Both the position numbers and the translations under genes were made by a program. Positions 20,501 through 31,600 of a DNA stretch of 64,000 nucleotides are shown here, piece after piece. Under the pieces are notes generated by a model. That model ran no database searches and was not told the DNA's origin. It worked only from the letters and a program-made list of their open reading frames with translations. The stretch is taken from contig BGKB01000006.1 in assembly GCA_003116975.1 (NCBI GenBank), positions 310,001 through 374,000 of the forward strand, written 5' to 3'. Positions within the stretch are counted from its first letter, which is position 1, and the number at the start of each line of letters is the position of its first letter. This DNA is from Aurantiochytrium sp. KH105 (Eukaryota > Sar > Bigyra > Thraustochytrida > Thraustochytriidae).

Positions 20501-21057
20501 TTCTCGTTAGTCTCTCGGGCTCGCGGGGCGTCAACTTCAAAATCGACGACCCAGCAAAATATAACTTTCACCCCAAGGACCTTTTGTCGAGCGTTTATCA
20601 GACCATTGCACGCTTTTACCTGGGAGGCGGCGACTCGTTCACAACGGCAATGGCAACCTGCGCATATTATGATTATGATGCCTTCGAGAAAGCCTCTCGC
20701 ACTGTGCAGAAGTTTGGATCGCTTTCGCAGGACGTGCTCGATTCCTTTAACGCCATGAACAAGTCTGCGCAAGCAGAAGCCAAGCGGATTGCGGATGCAG
20801 AGGCAGACCTGGGCGAGGCGCCCGAAGAATTTCTTGATCCGATCATGCAGGAAGTCATGGAAGATCCAGTCCTTCTTCCCACATCGAATGCAATTGTGGA
20901 CCGCTCTGTCATTGAGCAACATCTTCTCAACGATCCAATAGATCCATTTAACCGAATGCCGCTCTCGCAGGATATGCTGGAGCCACAGCCAGAGCTCAAG
21001 GCCAGGATCGAGGCGTGGAGGCGCGGCAATGCCAATGGACCCAAGGGCGATGCCTAA
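17593..21057 (+). CDS. UBE4: ubiquitin chain elongation factor E4 (UFD2/UBE4)
   Basis: A 1,154-residue intronless protein. Ufd2-type E4 ligases extend ubiquitin chains on preformed conjugates and work with Cdc48/p97. The N-terminal 170 residues are disordered, with a polyglutamine tract (about residues 53-65) and further Gln-rich stretches. The large helical Ufd2 core covers about 210-1060. The C-terminal U-box starts near residue 1075 ([20 protein letters not shown], then [21 protein letters not shown]), the canonical RING-like fold without zinc ligands. Length and order match Ufd2/UBE4. The start is the first ATG ([16 protein letters not shown]). It is convergent with the EF-hand gene. Confidence 0.96.
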   Translation: MNFLRGLVVRDENEDDAAAENQDEQHQQQAPTLTPEEMRARRLARLQQSQTQQQQQQQQQQQQDQGAQQAPKEPPAAVSAPKQQQQQQEQEQPKGQEPGLGDAAQQEKTQESEQDNAKVSPPAPKVAKQASEENASEPSDVKESASQAQAKKKKLSNLDPEDENLSRVFAICLGNKRGAGQSLVRLTEMEHEGAAKLSGDNIEEALYLRLAMLPIDLPEFARRETPLEYLISCFDRLDNIRRNRGADESIVALLSECQNFIVSYAVTVLLEPDMFPTPASGASPMQGLIGALEGGDGSTSRQSAARHLLEHLAQETVRQDCVGQILDPMLDKTEKDMRKAVESAAPFALGPIAVLSALCAQKPFGAHIARRIGGEETRNGASAYSETRSVRPANQDMPQGIDPNHPMYQMMMQMMRNRNEQIKNGRRIELEAFWATFLRPSPTSPLVVREFFANPLTRVPADIKGIQNTLSQQVAALVSQVGRSMLNVCRAGQDPRNQMMDWVARALELNKARAQMQPNRNEVSSDGFCVNLASVMLQLCRPFIKPGSDKLKLIDGTFRSRAFPHDLTKLCGAGANDDVEMTDAEAEAGYNFVTRCFFYALRAVHLGPIACTRRIDNYERHLSHMQRSMGAAALGPMAPPSQEREQFASLLQQLYATQTLAFEPSLVSDAILLHALYVRWLLSKAQGTDMSSLDELELPLKSDPAPAQELQSTPEHILDDATHLIKSLAYHAPERLDGADPEALQTLVAAFVAFMASPKLVHSPHLRAGFAETLFAAFLPDSDKGQERRSGGDRGPQALRGAMLAGSPLVCKHLAPGLLELYGDVEACGHYEVIGYRHHIALLLKYIWKQDAHKDAFHAFATSTPQRFVKFANGIINQTNDGVADSLQRLREIRQTQLDRREPAWNQMSEEDRRQREQGLEDNERFVTSALLLAGEVIGMLRYLSLDQVFARAFVGSGLGNRLAGMLSSILVSLSGSRGVNFKIDDPAKYNFHPKDLLSSVYQTIARFYLGGGDSFTTAMATCAYYDYDAFEKASRTVQKFGSLSQDVLDSFNAMNKSAQAEAKRIADAEADLGEAPEEFLDPIMQEVMEDPVLLPTSNAIVDRSVIEQHLLNDPIDPFNRMPLSQDMLEPQPELKARIEAWRRGNANGPKGDA

Positions 21058-21261
21058 AAGCGGGAAACTTTGGAACGCGCGTTTTGGGCTGACCAGAAGC
21101 CAAGGGTCGCTTTTGGAGAGGAGACTCACAGCTCGGAATCGATCAAGAGCAAGTTATTATCGTATCGACACCTGAGATGCTATTTGGCAGACAAACAAGG
21201 AGAAGGATTTGTTTTTTCTTTGTCACTTTCATTTGAAGGAGTCAACTTTACAAATGTAAAC

Positions 21262-21284
21262 TTTTTTTTGGGGGGGGGGGGGGG
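21262..21284. repeat. poly-T/poly-G run
   Basis: Eight T followed by about 15 G lie inside the 235-base gap between the convergent UFD2 and EF-hand genes. Such a G-run can also be a site of sequencing error. Confidence 0.85.
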
Positions 21285-21292
21285 AGGGACGG

Positions 21293-22540
21293 TCAGAGAA
21301 CGGGCCGAGCGCGTATCTCTGGTCCTGTGGTAGGCTCTATTCGAAGCTTGCTCACGGCCGATTTTTTGCGCGAGTGTGGCGCAGTAACCCCAGCAGCAGC
21401 AGCAGCAGCACTTGCGCGATGCTGAGGTTGCTGTTGATGGCTTGTTCGCGTGTTTTTGGTAGAAATTGACATTGCAGAAGCGGAGCGACTGCTCATCCCG
21501 GGTCGAGACCTCAGGCTTTGCGCGCTGTTGTTCCGAGCAACACGGCCGCTGGGGCCGGTTGGACGCGCTCCTGGCGCTGGAAGTTTGGAGAGGCGCTTCT
21601 GATTGTTTATTGTTGGCTCTGTACGTCGTCTGGAGGCGCTGCTAGAGCTCGTTAATGCGCGCGTCGCTTTTATCTTGTTCGCGGCATTGTGAAGGGACAC
21701 TTGGGTGGAACGTCGACGCGCGACGGTGCCTGTTGCGTCATAGATTTCCTTGAAATTGGCGGTGTCCGAACGCTGCAGCAAGGTTTTGCGTGCCTCGCGC
21801 TGCATCTTCTCCGGAAGCAACATGTCGCTTTCGGGATCGTTATGCACACAAAGCTCTTTGAATTTGTTCTTGTCGATGTGGGCAGTTAGTACATCCTTGA
21901 TGCTCACCTGAACGCCGTTGGGCATAACGAGTCGCTCTTTGGAGAGTTTGGCCCAAAAGGTGACTCCAATAATAGCCTTTTGCAGGGCCTGCTGAAAGGT
22001 GAAAGCAGGGTAAAGGAGGCCAGGGTGATGCTCGCAAAAGACTGCGAACTTTTCGAGTGTAATGATACCTGATCCACGTGTCGGATCATTGAGTTTGTGA
22101 ATTTTATCAATAATCTGCGCCGCAAGTCTTGATTTCTCAAAGTCTGCGCCATAAACGTCCTTGCACATGTCCAAAATCTCCTCGAGCTCCATGCTGCCGC
22201 TTTCGTCGCCATCGTAGAGATCAAAGGCAAAGATAATAAGGGTGCTCTTGGTGAGCGTGGCGTAGTTCCATGTGCTCAGGACGAACTCACGGAAATCAAT
22301 AGATCCGGAACCGTCTTCGTCAAAGATGCTAAAGACGCGTTTTGTGAAGGGTGTTTTGCTGACCTTGAGATGATCAAGCAACTCGAACAAGCTGAGCTCC
22401 CCGCTTCCATCCTTGTCGATCTTCGAGAATCCTCTGTACAACTTTTCCACATGTCTTTCATTAAGACCAATTGTGCGGAAGAGTGCCATGTGCTCGAGTG
22501 CTTCGGGCGGAAGTCGCCCCCGCGACGCCGCCGTGCCCAT
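21293..22540 (-). CDS. myristoylation-motif EF-hand protein with basic tail
   Basis: A 415-residue protein. MGTAASRG fits the N-myristoylation consensus (Gly2, Ser6). Three canonical EF-hand loops are seen: DKDGSGELSLFE (42-53), DEDGSGSIDFRE (74-85) and DGDESGSMELEE (110-121). A fourth, degenerate loop follows around 151-163, the arrangement of calcineurin B, CBL and NCS-type sensors. From about residue 270 the protein is an Arg/Ser/Ala-rich disordered tail, absent from those sensors and rich in possible basophilic kinase sites. It is presumably a membrane-tethered calcium sensor; the partner is unknown. It is divergent from the coiled-coil gene at 23446. Confidence 0.88.
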   Translation of the reverse strand: MGTAASRGRLPPEALEHMALFRTIGLNERHVEKLYRGFSKIDKDGSGELSLFELLDHLKVSKTPFTKRVFSIFDEDGSGSIDFREFVLSTWNYATLTKSTLIIFAFDLYDGDESGSMELEEILDMCKDVYGADFEKSRLAAQIIDKIHKLNDPTRGSGIITLEKFAVFCEHHPGLLYPAFTFQQALQKAIIGVTFWAKLSKERLVMPNGVQVSIKDVLTAHIDKNKFKELCVHNDPESDMLLPEKMQREARKTLLQRSDTANFKEIYDATGTVARRRSTQVSLHNAANKIKATRALTSSSSASRRRTEPTINNQKRLSKLPAPGARPTGPSGRVARNNSAQSLRSRPGMSSRSASAMSISTKNTRTSHQQQPQHRASAAAAAAGVTAPHSRKKSAVSKLRIEPTTGPEIRARPVL

Positions 22541-23445
22541 TGTTCAAAGGCCTTGTTTTCTTGACTCGCACTGCTTTGGAGCTCATTTCAGGGGAGTCGT
22601 CGGCCTTGCGCCGGCGCCTTGCGCCGCCAGCCAGCTAACCGCGCGAGCGCGCAGCGCTTTTGGGGGGGTTGCAACTCTGCTGCTGCGCGCCCTTGTCCTT
22701 TTCTGCTGCTGGATAACAGTCTGGCTGGCTGAGTGATCCGGTAACAACTTATCTCGACGGACGACGAAAGTAGAGGTTGTGAACATATTTTTTCCACACC
22801 TAAGTCAATTTGCCCGGTATAGCTTCCCAGGACAGCCAAGAAGTGGAAACATCACCTTGAAGAATTCTGATAGTGTGTATTTTGTTTTTGGGGATCACCT
22901 GCGCCGTCCTTGCGCTGCATCCAGCTCGGCGAGCGAAGATGGAAGATTTCCAAGTCTCGTGGGCCGGACGGACGTTGTTGTTATGTTCGCTGCGAAAGCG
23001 TAACCCACCAAGCCGGACCTGGCCCGGACGCATGGGCTCTATAGCTTGCTGGACAAAGAGATACCTGCCCTCGCCCCGGTAAAAGGAGCGAAGGAAAGCA
23101 AGGCTGAAGTTCAACTTCGTGCGAGGATGTAACGGATCCGTGCGCAACCCATTTTGCGTTGGGAAAAAAGGGAGGGGCCTGGCCCTGACTGAGCACGCAG
23201 AGCGCAGAGTCGGCTCAGGCGCGCTGGCAGCGTACGGGGCGCGCGCGAGGGGAAAGGGGAGAGGAGATCTCGTTGAAAGGTTGCGGTCCTCGAACCGCTC
23301 CACGGGCCCGCGACGCTGCGCTTTTTGGTTTACAACGGCCGGCCCGAGACTTCTGGCCTCGACAGCATCGGCCGACAAAGGTCGTGACGGTTTGCAGGGA
23401 GACCCTGCTGCGCGAGCGAGCCCCCAGGCGAGCTCAAGACGGATC
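22541..23445. other. gap between divergent genes
   Basis: A 905-base GC-rich interval between two start codons. The frame of the downstream gene is open through its last 325 bases but without an in-frame ATG. No gene is called. Confidence 0.5.
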
Positions 23446-25392
23446 ATGTCGCTCGAAGGAGGCACGCCGCGGTGGGAAGACGAGCACGCAGATCCCCGGC
23501 GTGGAGCTGCTGCGCGCCTGGACAACTTTGACAGCGCAGGCAGCGTGCAAGACAGGAGGATCTCGGGCCGCGCGATGAACATGCTGCAGGAGGACCGGGA
23601 CCAAGCATGCCAGCGATGCGAGGGGCTCGAACGCGCGCTCAAACATGCACAGGCGCGAGCCGTTGCTGCCGTACGTCAGGCCGCTAAGCTTAAGGTGGAC
23701 CTGGACAACAAATTTGACGAGGATGCCGCATTCAAGGCAAAATTAGGCACCTTGGCATCCCAGGAACAAACCCGGCATGCCGACGCTGCCGAGGCAAAGG
23801 AAAAGCTCCGCGAGGCTGAGTACAAGATCCAATGTCTCAACAAGGAGATCCAGCGAAAGGCAGAGGCCTTGCGTGACGCCAAGTACCGCGCGAATGCGCG
23901 TCTCGAGCGGTTCGCAAGTTCTCTGGAGGCCACCGAACAAGCCGCATTAGAACGTGGTGAGCGTCTCTTTGAGGCAACGCGCGCAATACAAAGCACAGTG
24001 CTTGACCTTCGTCGACATCTCGGCGCGCGAGGGTTTCATGCTGTAAACTCACATACCGCCAAGCGTCTCATGGCCAAAATTTGCGACGCCTCTAACAAAC
24101 TCGGTCGAGCCGCCATCCTTCCTGGGCAAAAACATGCAGAAGCCAAGCTTTTAGTGATCGGAGATGAGACAAAGACGCGCGGAGATAGTGATGGTGGCAG
24201 TGATAGTGGGTCGGATGACAGTAGCGACGCCGCAGACGACATCGATCGTGCTCTACTCATGGACAGTTTACTTCTTGACGCTGATACGCGGCCCCAGGAT
24301 GAGGGCAAAGCCGCGACGTCTCGACGACCACGAGGGCGTATCAGCAAAGTTAAGACAAAGGCTTCTCAGGCGGCCTTGCTTTTAGCTGCCAAGGATGGGA
24401 CCTTGTGGTCTGGAGGTCATGGCAATGGCGGCGAGCGCGACAAACTTGTCCGCGACCTTTGCAAGCTTTGCCAGGACCTCGAGCGTCGAAATGGACAGCT
24501 GGCTGGGAAACTTGAGGCTATGCAACTTGAGATGGAAGCGATGCAAGTGCGATCTTCAGCTTCCGCGCTGGTTCCAAAGTACCGACTTGCTATTGTACGT
24601 GCCAAAGCACAAGCTCATGCACTCCAGGAAAAGGTGCAGCAGCAAACCGAGCATCTTGCTAGTCTTGACGAGCAAGTGTCGAGTCAGCAAGGGTACATTG
24701 GTGAGATGTCTCGGCAGCGTGATCATGAACAGTTGCGACGACAAAAGTCGGAAACTAAAGCGACTAAGCTCGAGCAGGAGAATTCGCGACTTCGGGCGCA
24801 ATTGCGCGAGATGGAGGTGCGCGCCGATCGCCGTCGGCAGTTTTTGGATGGCCTGCAAAGGGAACGCGGGCTTTATTCCGGCGCCGACGACGGTGGTGCC
24901 TCGGTGTCTTCGGCGCGTTCAGGCATGACCGGATGGCGTCGCGCTGCACAGACATTTGGAGAAGACGAGGGAGGAGAAAGAAAGGAGCTTCAAGAAGCCG
25001 GTCTTTCTTTTACACAGGACAATCTAGGTCTTGTGGGCAATCTTGTCGCGCAGGATAATCTTGGCATGGAGGATGTGCCAGACGATCTGTGGAAGGATGA
25101 GCGACCTGTGAGTGCGCCTCGTACGCCAAATCTAGAATTGAAAAGGTCCGGCACGCAGGGCGAAAGTCTCGAGCGACGCTGGTGGGAGGAGGGGGAGGAA
25201 GTTACCGAGGCTCGCGACCTCTTTGGCGAGCGTAGTGTGTTTACGCCCGACACAGCTGGCACCTCGGCAGCCTTTGGCCTTGGATCTACTGGCGTTGGGG
25301 ACGCTTCAGACCGTGAGCTGGCGAGTACTCTTCGAGAGAATCTGGACTCGCTCCACCGCGAGATTGCCTCGCTGCAACATTCAATGGGATAA
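23446..25392 (+). CDS. coiled-coil protein, unrecognised
   Basis: A 648-residue protein from MSLEGGTPRWEDEH. Two long coiled coils (about residues 45-205 and 325-480) flank a central acidic Asp/Ser-rich linker (about 240-300). The C-terminal part is Gly/Asp/Glu-rich with short repeated phrases FTQDNLGLVGN and VAQDNLGMEDV, and a last helical segment, LRENLDSLHREIASLQ. This layout is typical of centrosomal, basal-body or cytoskeletal scaffolds, but no family-defining domain was seen. The open frame extends further upstream only with non-ATG codons. Confidence 0.75.
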   Translation: MSLEGGTPRWEDEHADPRRGAAARLDNFDSAGSVQDRRISGRAMNMLQEDRDQACQRCEGLERALKHAQARAVAAVRQAAKLKVDLDNKFDEDAAFKAKLGTLASQEQTRHADAAEAKEKLREAEYKIQCLNKEIQRKAEALRDAKYRANARLERFASSLEATEQAALERGERLFEATRAIQSTVLDLRRHLGARGFHAVNSHTAKRLMAKICDASNKLGRAAILPGQKHAEAKLLVIGDETKTRGDSDGGSDSGSDDSSDAADDIDRALLMDSLLLDADTRPQDEGKAATSRRPRGRISKVKTKASQAALLLAAKDGTLWSGGHGNGGERDKLVRDLCKLCQDLERRNGQLAGKLEAMQLEMEAMQVRSSASALVPKYRLAIVRAKAQAHALQEKVQQQTEHLASLDEQVSSQQGYIGEMSRQRDHEQLRRQKSETKATKLEQENSRLRAQLREMEVRADRRRQFLDGLQRERGLYSGADDGGASVSSARSGMTGWRRAAQTFGEDEGGERKELQEAGLSFTQDNLGLVGNLVAQDNLGMEDVPDDLWKDERPVSAPRTPNLELKRSGTQGESLERRWWEEGEEVTEARDLFGERSVFTPDTAGTSAAFGLGSTGVGDASDRELASTLRENLDSLHREIASLQHSMG

Positions 25393-26011
25393 CGTGTGTA
25401 GCTGTGTATTTACTGGTAGAAAGATTTACGCGAATTTGCAAACCGTCCACTTTACAGTTGGGGTGGTAATCTCTGGGAGGAATTTCGAAATGAGCGAGAC
25501 TTTCTCTTTAGTGAAATCGCCTTTTCCTCTACAGAAGAAAAAGTCGCAGGAGATGCGCTTCCGGTTTGGTGTTGCAGTGCAGTGAAGATTTTTCATCGAG
25601 ATCTGGGCAAGAGATCTGGGCAAGTAATAGGCAGGCACTAGACGAGCGAAAGTAGCTTCTAAATCCCCATATAAAAAACTCGCCGAGGTCTCGCTCCTGG
25701 AATGAGGGAGGTCTATTACAAATCTAATCTGATAATTTTGCTTGTGTGCTTGCATCCAACCGAGACGGGGGCAGCACCACCTTTTCACATCGCCTTTGCA
25801 CACGAGGAAGTCGACTGGAAACAGAGCATGCATTTGAGAGAATGACGCCTTGATTCTCAAAGAAAGAAAATGTATGAGCTTGGCACCAGAACAAGGAGAT
25901 CTTCACGAGAATGGAATTTGGAAAAGAAGTTGACAAGAGAGAGAAAAAAGAAAAAAGAGAAATGAGCAAAAAATCAATCAATACGATGTTGGTGACGGAT
26001 CAACTTTCTGC
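25393..26011. other. convergent AT-richer gap
   Basis: A 619-base 3'-to-3' spacer, AT-richer than the genes, with A-rich stretches near 25920-25980. No gene is seen. Confidence 0.5.
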
Positions 26012-27205
26012 TTAGTTCTCGCCGGGGACCTTCAGGGGACCGTGTCTGGCCACGTACTTGGCCTGGTTGCCATCGGGGATGAGGAAGCCCTCCTTGCGCA
26101 TGCGAACGTACTCGGCGGTATCATACTTGGTGAAGCCCCACTTCTTGGAGGCCACAATCTTCTGGCGGCCGGGGAACTTCATCTTGGAGCGGCGGAGCGC
26201 CTCCATGGCGACGGGGAGGGTCTGCTTCTTGGTGCGCACGCTAATGAGAATCTGGCCGATCTTGACGCGGGCGACGACACCAGCGGGCTTGCCGTAGGCG
26301 TGGCGCATACCGGTCTGGAGACGATCAGCACCGGCGCACGAAAGCATCTTGTTGATACGAAGCACGTGGAAGGGGTGGGCACGGATGCGCATGTGGAAGG
26401 CGTCCTTGCCGGCGTTCTTCACAAGGTACTTGTTGCAGGCAATGCGGGCAGCCTCGAGAGCCTCCGAGGAGATCTGCTCGCGCTCGTCCGAGAACATGTG
26501 GCACACGGCCGGGAACACGTCAACACCAGCCTTCTTGGCGCCGACATCTGGATTTCGCATAAGAGTGAACGGATCGCCGATGTCAGTATTTCTGCGCAAG
26601 ACTTTTCAATGGCGGTGGAATAGGACATGTCCTCGTCCCTATCACTTACCGTAGATCTTGAGCTTGGGCTCGGGCACACCGCGAAGGTACCGCGACTTGA
26701 TGTACGGCTTGTTCTTGCAGTAGCGGTCTGTGTATTCATCATTTCGCGAAGATAAGATCTCTCTCGTCAGTCAAGCTGTCCCTCTCTTCTCCTTTGCGCC
26801 TTCTCGAGCGTTGGTGGGCTGTGCACACAATGCGATCGAAGCGCGCCTCGTCACCACAAAATATGCACCACTCTCCCCCCCTTCCTCGCTCCCGACGGGC
26901 CTTTCGCCTCGCCGCGTCGTCCGCGGCTGGCACGACGCAGCGCGAACGACAGCTACACGATCCGCCGCGCGTCTCCGCGCATACGCACGCGCGCAGGCAG
27001 GCAGGCAGCTCGTCGGCCTCGTCGCGCGTTATCGCTCCCTCCCTCCCCCGGATGCCCGCGCATCATCTCCCTCATTTCTCTCCGCGCGCCGGCTGCGCGC
27101 ACGCACGCGCGCAGGCTCGTTCGCTCTTGCGCTCTTGCGCGCGCAGCGGCGCCGCGGCCTCTCCTCCCTCGCGCACGTACAGCAGCGGGCGGGGCGGCGC
27201 GCCAT
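26012..27205 (-). CDS. RPL10: 60S ribosomal protein uL16 (L10)
   Basis: Three exons on the minus strand: 27205-27181, 26727-26650 and 26547-26012, giving 212 residues. Exon 1 encodes MARRPARC plus one base. Exon 2 reads [20 protein letters not shown] and ends in KLKIYD. Exon 3 continues [12 protein letters not shown] and contains [19 protein letters not shown] and [13 protein letters not shown]. This matches eukaryotic L10 almost throughout; the usual length is about 214. Donors are GTACGT (intron 1, 453 nt) and GTAAGT (intron 2, 102 nt); both introns are in phase 1, with ACACAG and TCCAG acceptors. uL16 is loaded late onto the 60S subunit and shapes the tRNA-binding region near the peptidyl transferase centre. 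Confidence 0.96.
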
Positions 27206-27598
27206 GGTTGCGTGCGAGCGGTCTCTCTCGGCGGTCCTGGCGGCAGGCTGACTCGGCTCTGCTCGCCCTGCCTTCTTTCTGCCTGCCGCCTCCCGCCCCC
27301 TGCCTGCTCTGCGCCCAGCCGCGGGTGGCCGCGCATTCCGCACTTGCGCCGGGACATTCCGCACTTGCGCCGCCGCCATTCCCCACTTGCGCGCGCCCTC
27401 GGGCCCTCGGCGAAAGGCGCGCCTTGCGCCGCCTCCGGGTGAAAAGAGGTGAGGGTTAGGGTACGCAGGGGCCCGGCGCGCGGCGGCGGCGGCGGCGGCG
27501 GCGGGCGAGGGCGGAACCACCGAGGAATGAGAAGGGAACCAAGAGGGAACGGATGGGGAACTAGTGGGACGAGATTGTGGGAGCCAAAGTATCCACTT

Positions 27599-27644
<46 letters not shown>

Positions 27645-28640
27645 CGAGGATCAAGTTGGCGGCGGCGGCGGCGAGGAAACGCAACGCGGTAGACTGTGAA
27701 AGTTGAGGCAAAAAGTAATGGAAGCTTCTGATTTTGAGCCTGCCTTTAATTTTATTGCTTGGCCTTGGGCTGCTATCATTTTTTTCGCTCCCTGGTCAAG
27801 ATTGGTGCACAACGCCATTTATGAGATAGCCCAATGTCGAGACGCTTGAGATTCTGTGCGTTGATGACACGACATCGACGTCGCCGCTCGAGTCTACCAA
27901 ACACAAGGTTGGCGATCTGATCGAGTGACCAAGATGCAGCCGTCTTTGAGTCAGCAGACTCTTAGCACTACTACAACCGTTTGTGCAACGTCCATGTCGT
28001 GAAGTGGCAGAATCTTTCAGCAAAGAAAAATTTGTGGTAAACCTGCTCGTCCTTCTTCTCTTTCCCTGCGTGGTCCGATTTTCTCTCATGTCATAGAAAA
28101 AAGCGCGCTTCTTGTGAGTGCGAACCAGATAAATCTTTATGAATGAAGAAACCTTGTGGGATGAGGTTGTGTTCCGCGCTCTCGCCATTCGCCTCATTCC
28201 ATAATGTTATAGAGTATCCGCGCAGCTTTCCGAGGCCTCCTCACTCTGTCACGAGCTGTATGATATCGTGCACGGAAAAGGAAAGGAAAGCCGGGTGTGC
28301 AGCCGTGTGCATGGCACGCGCTAGCATTTTCTTTTTTGCACGAACACCTTTCGCTCTCGCCCTCGCGCCCGCGGCGCGACCGCGTGGTAGGCAGGCAGGC
28401 GCGCAAAGCTCAAGCTAGCAACCCTCTCCCTCCCCCCCCCCCGCTCTCTTTCTCCGCGCGGGCGCCGCCGCGACACGCTCCGTCCGCGCGCACCCCCCGC
28501 GGAGAACGCGCCAAGGCCGCATCGCATCAGCAGCCAGCCCAGCCAGGCTCTCTCATCTCGCCCTTCTTTCCCTCCCCTCGCCCAAGTCTCTCTCTCTCTC
28601 TCTCTCACTGCTTTCTTGCCCCCTTGCCGCCGCCGCCGCC
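27206..28640. other. gap between divergent uL16 and Roco-TIR genes
   Basis: A 1.4 kb interval: GC-rich near uL16, AT-richer around 27720-28200, then GC-rich again before the next ATG. It contains a CAGG repeat (27601-27645), a poly-C run (about 28431-28442) and a CT run near 28590-28608. A 133-codon minus-strand frame at 27796-28197 begins with ATG but has no recognisable domain and is not called. Confidence 0.5.
27601..27645. repeat. (CAGG)n microsatellite, about 11 units
   Basis: Uninterrupted tetranucleotide repeat. Confidence 0.95.
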
Positions 28641-31600
28641 ATGAGCCGCATCGACGGCTGGGTGCTCGGCGTCGCGCAGTCTGCCGACCTCGTGCTGGCT
28701 GCCAGCGACGACGACTGCTCGTTGCGAGCATGGAGTAGGAAGGACGGCGCCCTCGTCTTGGAGATGAAGACGCCCAACAACTTGCCGGCCATCACAACGG
28801 CTGTACAGGGCAACCTCGCCGCCGTAGGGACTTTCGACGGCGGCCTCTTCTTGATTGACCTGGCCACCGCCTCCGTCCTGCACGCCCTCCAGGGCCACAC
28901 CGACAGTGTCTTGAGCGTCATCCTCGACGGCAACGAGATCATCTCCGGGGCCACCGACACGACAGTCCGTGTCTGGGACAAGATCAGCGGCGGCCGACAG
29001 ACCTTGAGGATCGACGCCGGGGCGTGGGTCTACAGCGTTGCCGCCCACGAGAACGTGCTCGTGGCCGGGTTGCAAGACAATACCGTGCGCATCTTCGACC
29101 GGGCTAGCGGCGTCCCACGCCACGTCCTCACGGAGGCGACAAACTATGTCAGAGCGGTCGCGATCGACGCGCAGCGCATGGTGAGCGGGTCCGATGACAG
29201 GAAGGTGAGGGTCTACGCCGTGCCTTCCTTCCAGCTCGTCCGCGTCCTCAAAGGGCACATCAGACTGGTGCGCTCTGTCGCGCTCGAGGGAGACCGCATC
29301 GTGAGCGGGTCCCGGGACGAGACGGTCAGACTCTGGGACGCGCGCAGCGGAGACGCGCTGCACGTCTTGCAAGGACACTCGGAAGAGGTGAACTCGGTCT
29401 CTCTCTCGGGGTCGCAGATCGTGAGCGGATCTGACGACTACAGCGTGCGCGTCTGGGACGCGGAGACGGGCGCCTCGACGCGCGTGCTGGACGGCACGGA
29501 GGCCGCGCGGCCCATCGAGGAAGTGCTCGGCGCCACCGCGACTACTGCGGCGGAGGAGGCGCTCAAGGCGGCGCTGGCGAACGGGGACCCCGCGGAGCTG
29601 GGCCGCTGCAAGCTCATGGTCGTCGGCCAGGGCGCCGCCGGCAAGACGTCCGTGGTGCGCTCGCTGCTGGGCATGGCGCCTGTGGCGGAGCACATCTCGA
29701 CGTTGGGCGTCGAGCTCAAGCGCACCGATGCAGCGTCGTGGCGGGAAGAGGAATTCGACAGCGGATTTGAACGCCAGGCGTACCGCGTGGCGGCGCTGCG
29801 CATGGCCGTGCAAGAGGAACATCCCAGAAGCAAGAAGAGGCAATCGCTGCCCAAAAGCGTCTCCCAAGGCATTTCAAATGTCGTCTTTGGACGCCGACGT
29901 TCTTCTTCCGCGCGGCCTTTCGCGGCAGAGGTGCAGGTGGAACTGGTGCCCGAGGCCGAGGTGGCGCGACGATTCGACATCGCAGAGATCAGGAGCATGG
30001 CCGGCAAGACGCAGTCGGGCCAGAAGATCATCTTTACGATCTGGGACTATGCGGGCCAGGACGTCTTTTACGCGCTGCACCACATTTTCCTCACGCGTGA
30101 GGGTGGTGTCTTCATGGTCGTCTTCGACATGCAAGAACTCCTCATCAAGCAAGACCAAGCCGTGGAGTACCTTTCCTTTTGGCTTAACTCGATCAAGCTG
30201 CATGCGCCAGCTGCACCCATTATTCTGGTGGGCACACACTATGACCAGACGGCAGTTGACGCCAACGAGGTGGAGGAGATCCTCATCGAAAATCTGTCTG
30301 TTGACGAAAACGAAAACATCGTGCCAAACTCGATAGCAAGCTTAAGCTTCTTTCCTATTGACAACATGAGCCATGAGGCAAACCGTGCCTCGAAATTGCG
30401 CGCTGCTGTCGAAGCAAGCGCATCGTCGCTAGAGGCCGTCTCGCGGAAAATCTCGCTGCGCTGGCTCAAGGTGTTGGACGACCTGCTGAAGCTGGACCGC
30501 GATCATGTACCATTTGATACAGTGCAAGAACTCGCGACCAAGTACCACGCCGGTGATCAGACCGATGAACTCTTGAGCTTTTTCCACGAGCTCGGCATGC
30601 TCGTCCATCTCCGCGCAACAGACACCTTGCACAACAAGGTCGTTCTGAATCCGCAATGGCTCCTGGACAAGCTTTCGCGCGTGATTGCGGACAAGATTCA
30701 CGTCAAACAGATGCGATACAATCGCGAACTGCAGAATGCTGGTCTCAAAAAAGACTTTGCGGTGCTGCGCAAACGCGGCATCGCCACACTCAGTCTGCTG
30801 AGGTTTCTGTGGAATGACGAAGAAGTCGACTATCTGCGGGAGTTCATGCACGAGACGATGCTGATGTCAAACTGGGCGTTTCCAGAAGCGGCGCTGACAA
30901 GGGGCCGTCAAAACGAGGCGCTTTTCTTGGTGAGCAGTCTGCTCAGGAACTCGACGGACCGCAAACTCGAACAAGACATTGCAAGCGTTCGGAGCGGGCT
31001 CACCTGCGTGTTGGACTTTTCCGAGTTCTTTCTTCCAGACGGTGTCTTTGCGCGTCTTCTCTCGCTTTGCGCCAAGCACAGCGGCGACCTGAGCACGCGT
31101 TGGGGCGCCCCGCGCCTCGCCGGCCACCAGGCTATCGTTCGTTTTGATCTGTCAGAGTTTGCGCTGGAGGAGGCGGGCGACCAGATTCGGCTCATCATGG
31201 TCCCCGGAACGGAGATTCCTGCCAGCACCCTGAAAACGCTCATTAGTATGTTTCGCGGCGCTCGTGACGCCGTCTTCAAGGATCTGCCCTGGCAACTGCA
31301 TCTGCAGTCACCCCGTGATCCTTCAGTGCGCGTCGAATACGGGAACTTGGTCCATTCTCGCGAGACCAAGGCTGCCAAAGTCGCGTCAGTTGGCGTGGGC
31401 AACATTCCTGTCGCCGATTTTGACCCGTTCTTCGAGGATGGTTCGCTGACCGAAGACGAAAAGGACACGGGAACTGTGGAAAGGGCGAGTATTCCACTAC
31501 CTGCTGGGCTTGAATACCACGTCTTTCTGAGTCATCGTCAAGTTGACGCAGGCGATGCTTGCAATCTTATGGCGGAAAAGCTTCGCAATCGTGGACTTCA

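Noticed and set aside
20179-21129. 316-codon minus-strand frame opposite the UFD2 3' end
   Set aside because: It overlaps the U-box coding region in antisense and has no homology signal.
22800-23642. 280-codon minus-strand frame before the coiled-coil gene
   Set aside because: It overlaps the start of a better-supported gene on the other strand and is low in complexity.
27447-27460. Telomere-like GGGTTAGGG
   Set aside because: A single copy only; no array.
27796-28197. 133-codon minus-strand frame with an ATG
   Set aside because: No domain, no splice context and AT-richer composition than the genes. It could be real only with RNA support.
28605-29867. 420-codon minus-strand frame opposite the WD40 region
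   Set aside because: Antisense of a clear WD40 propeller; it has Arg/His/Ala-rich composition and no domain.
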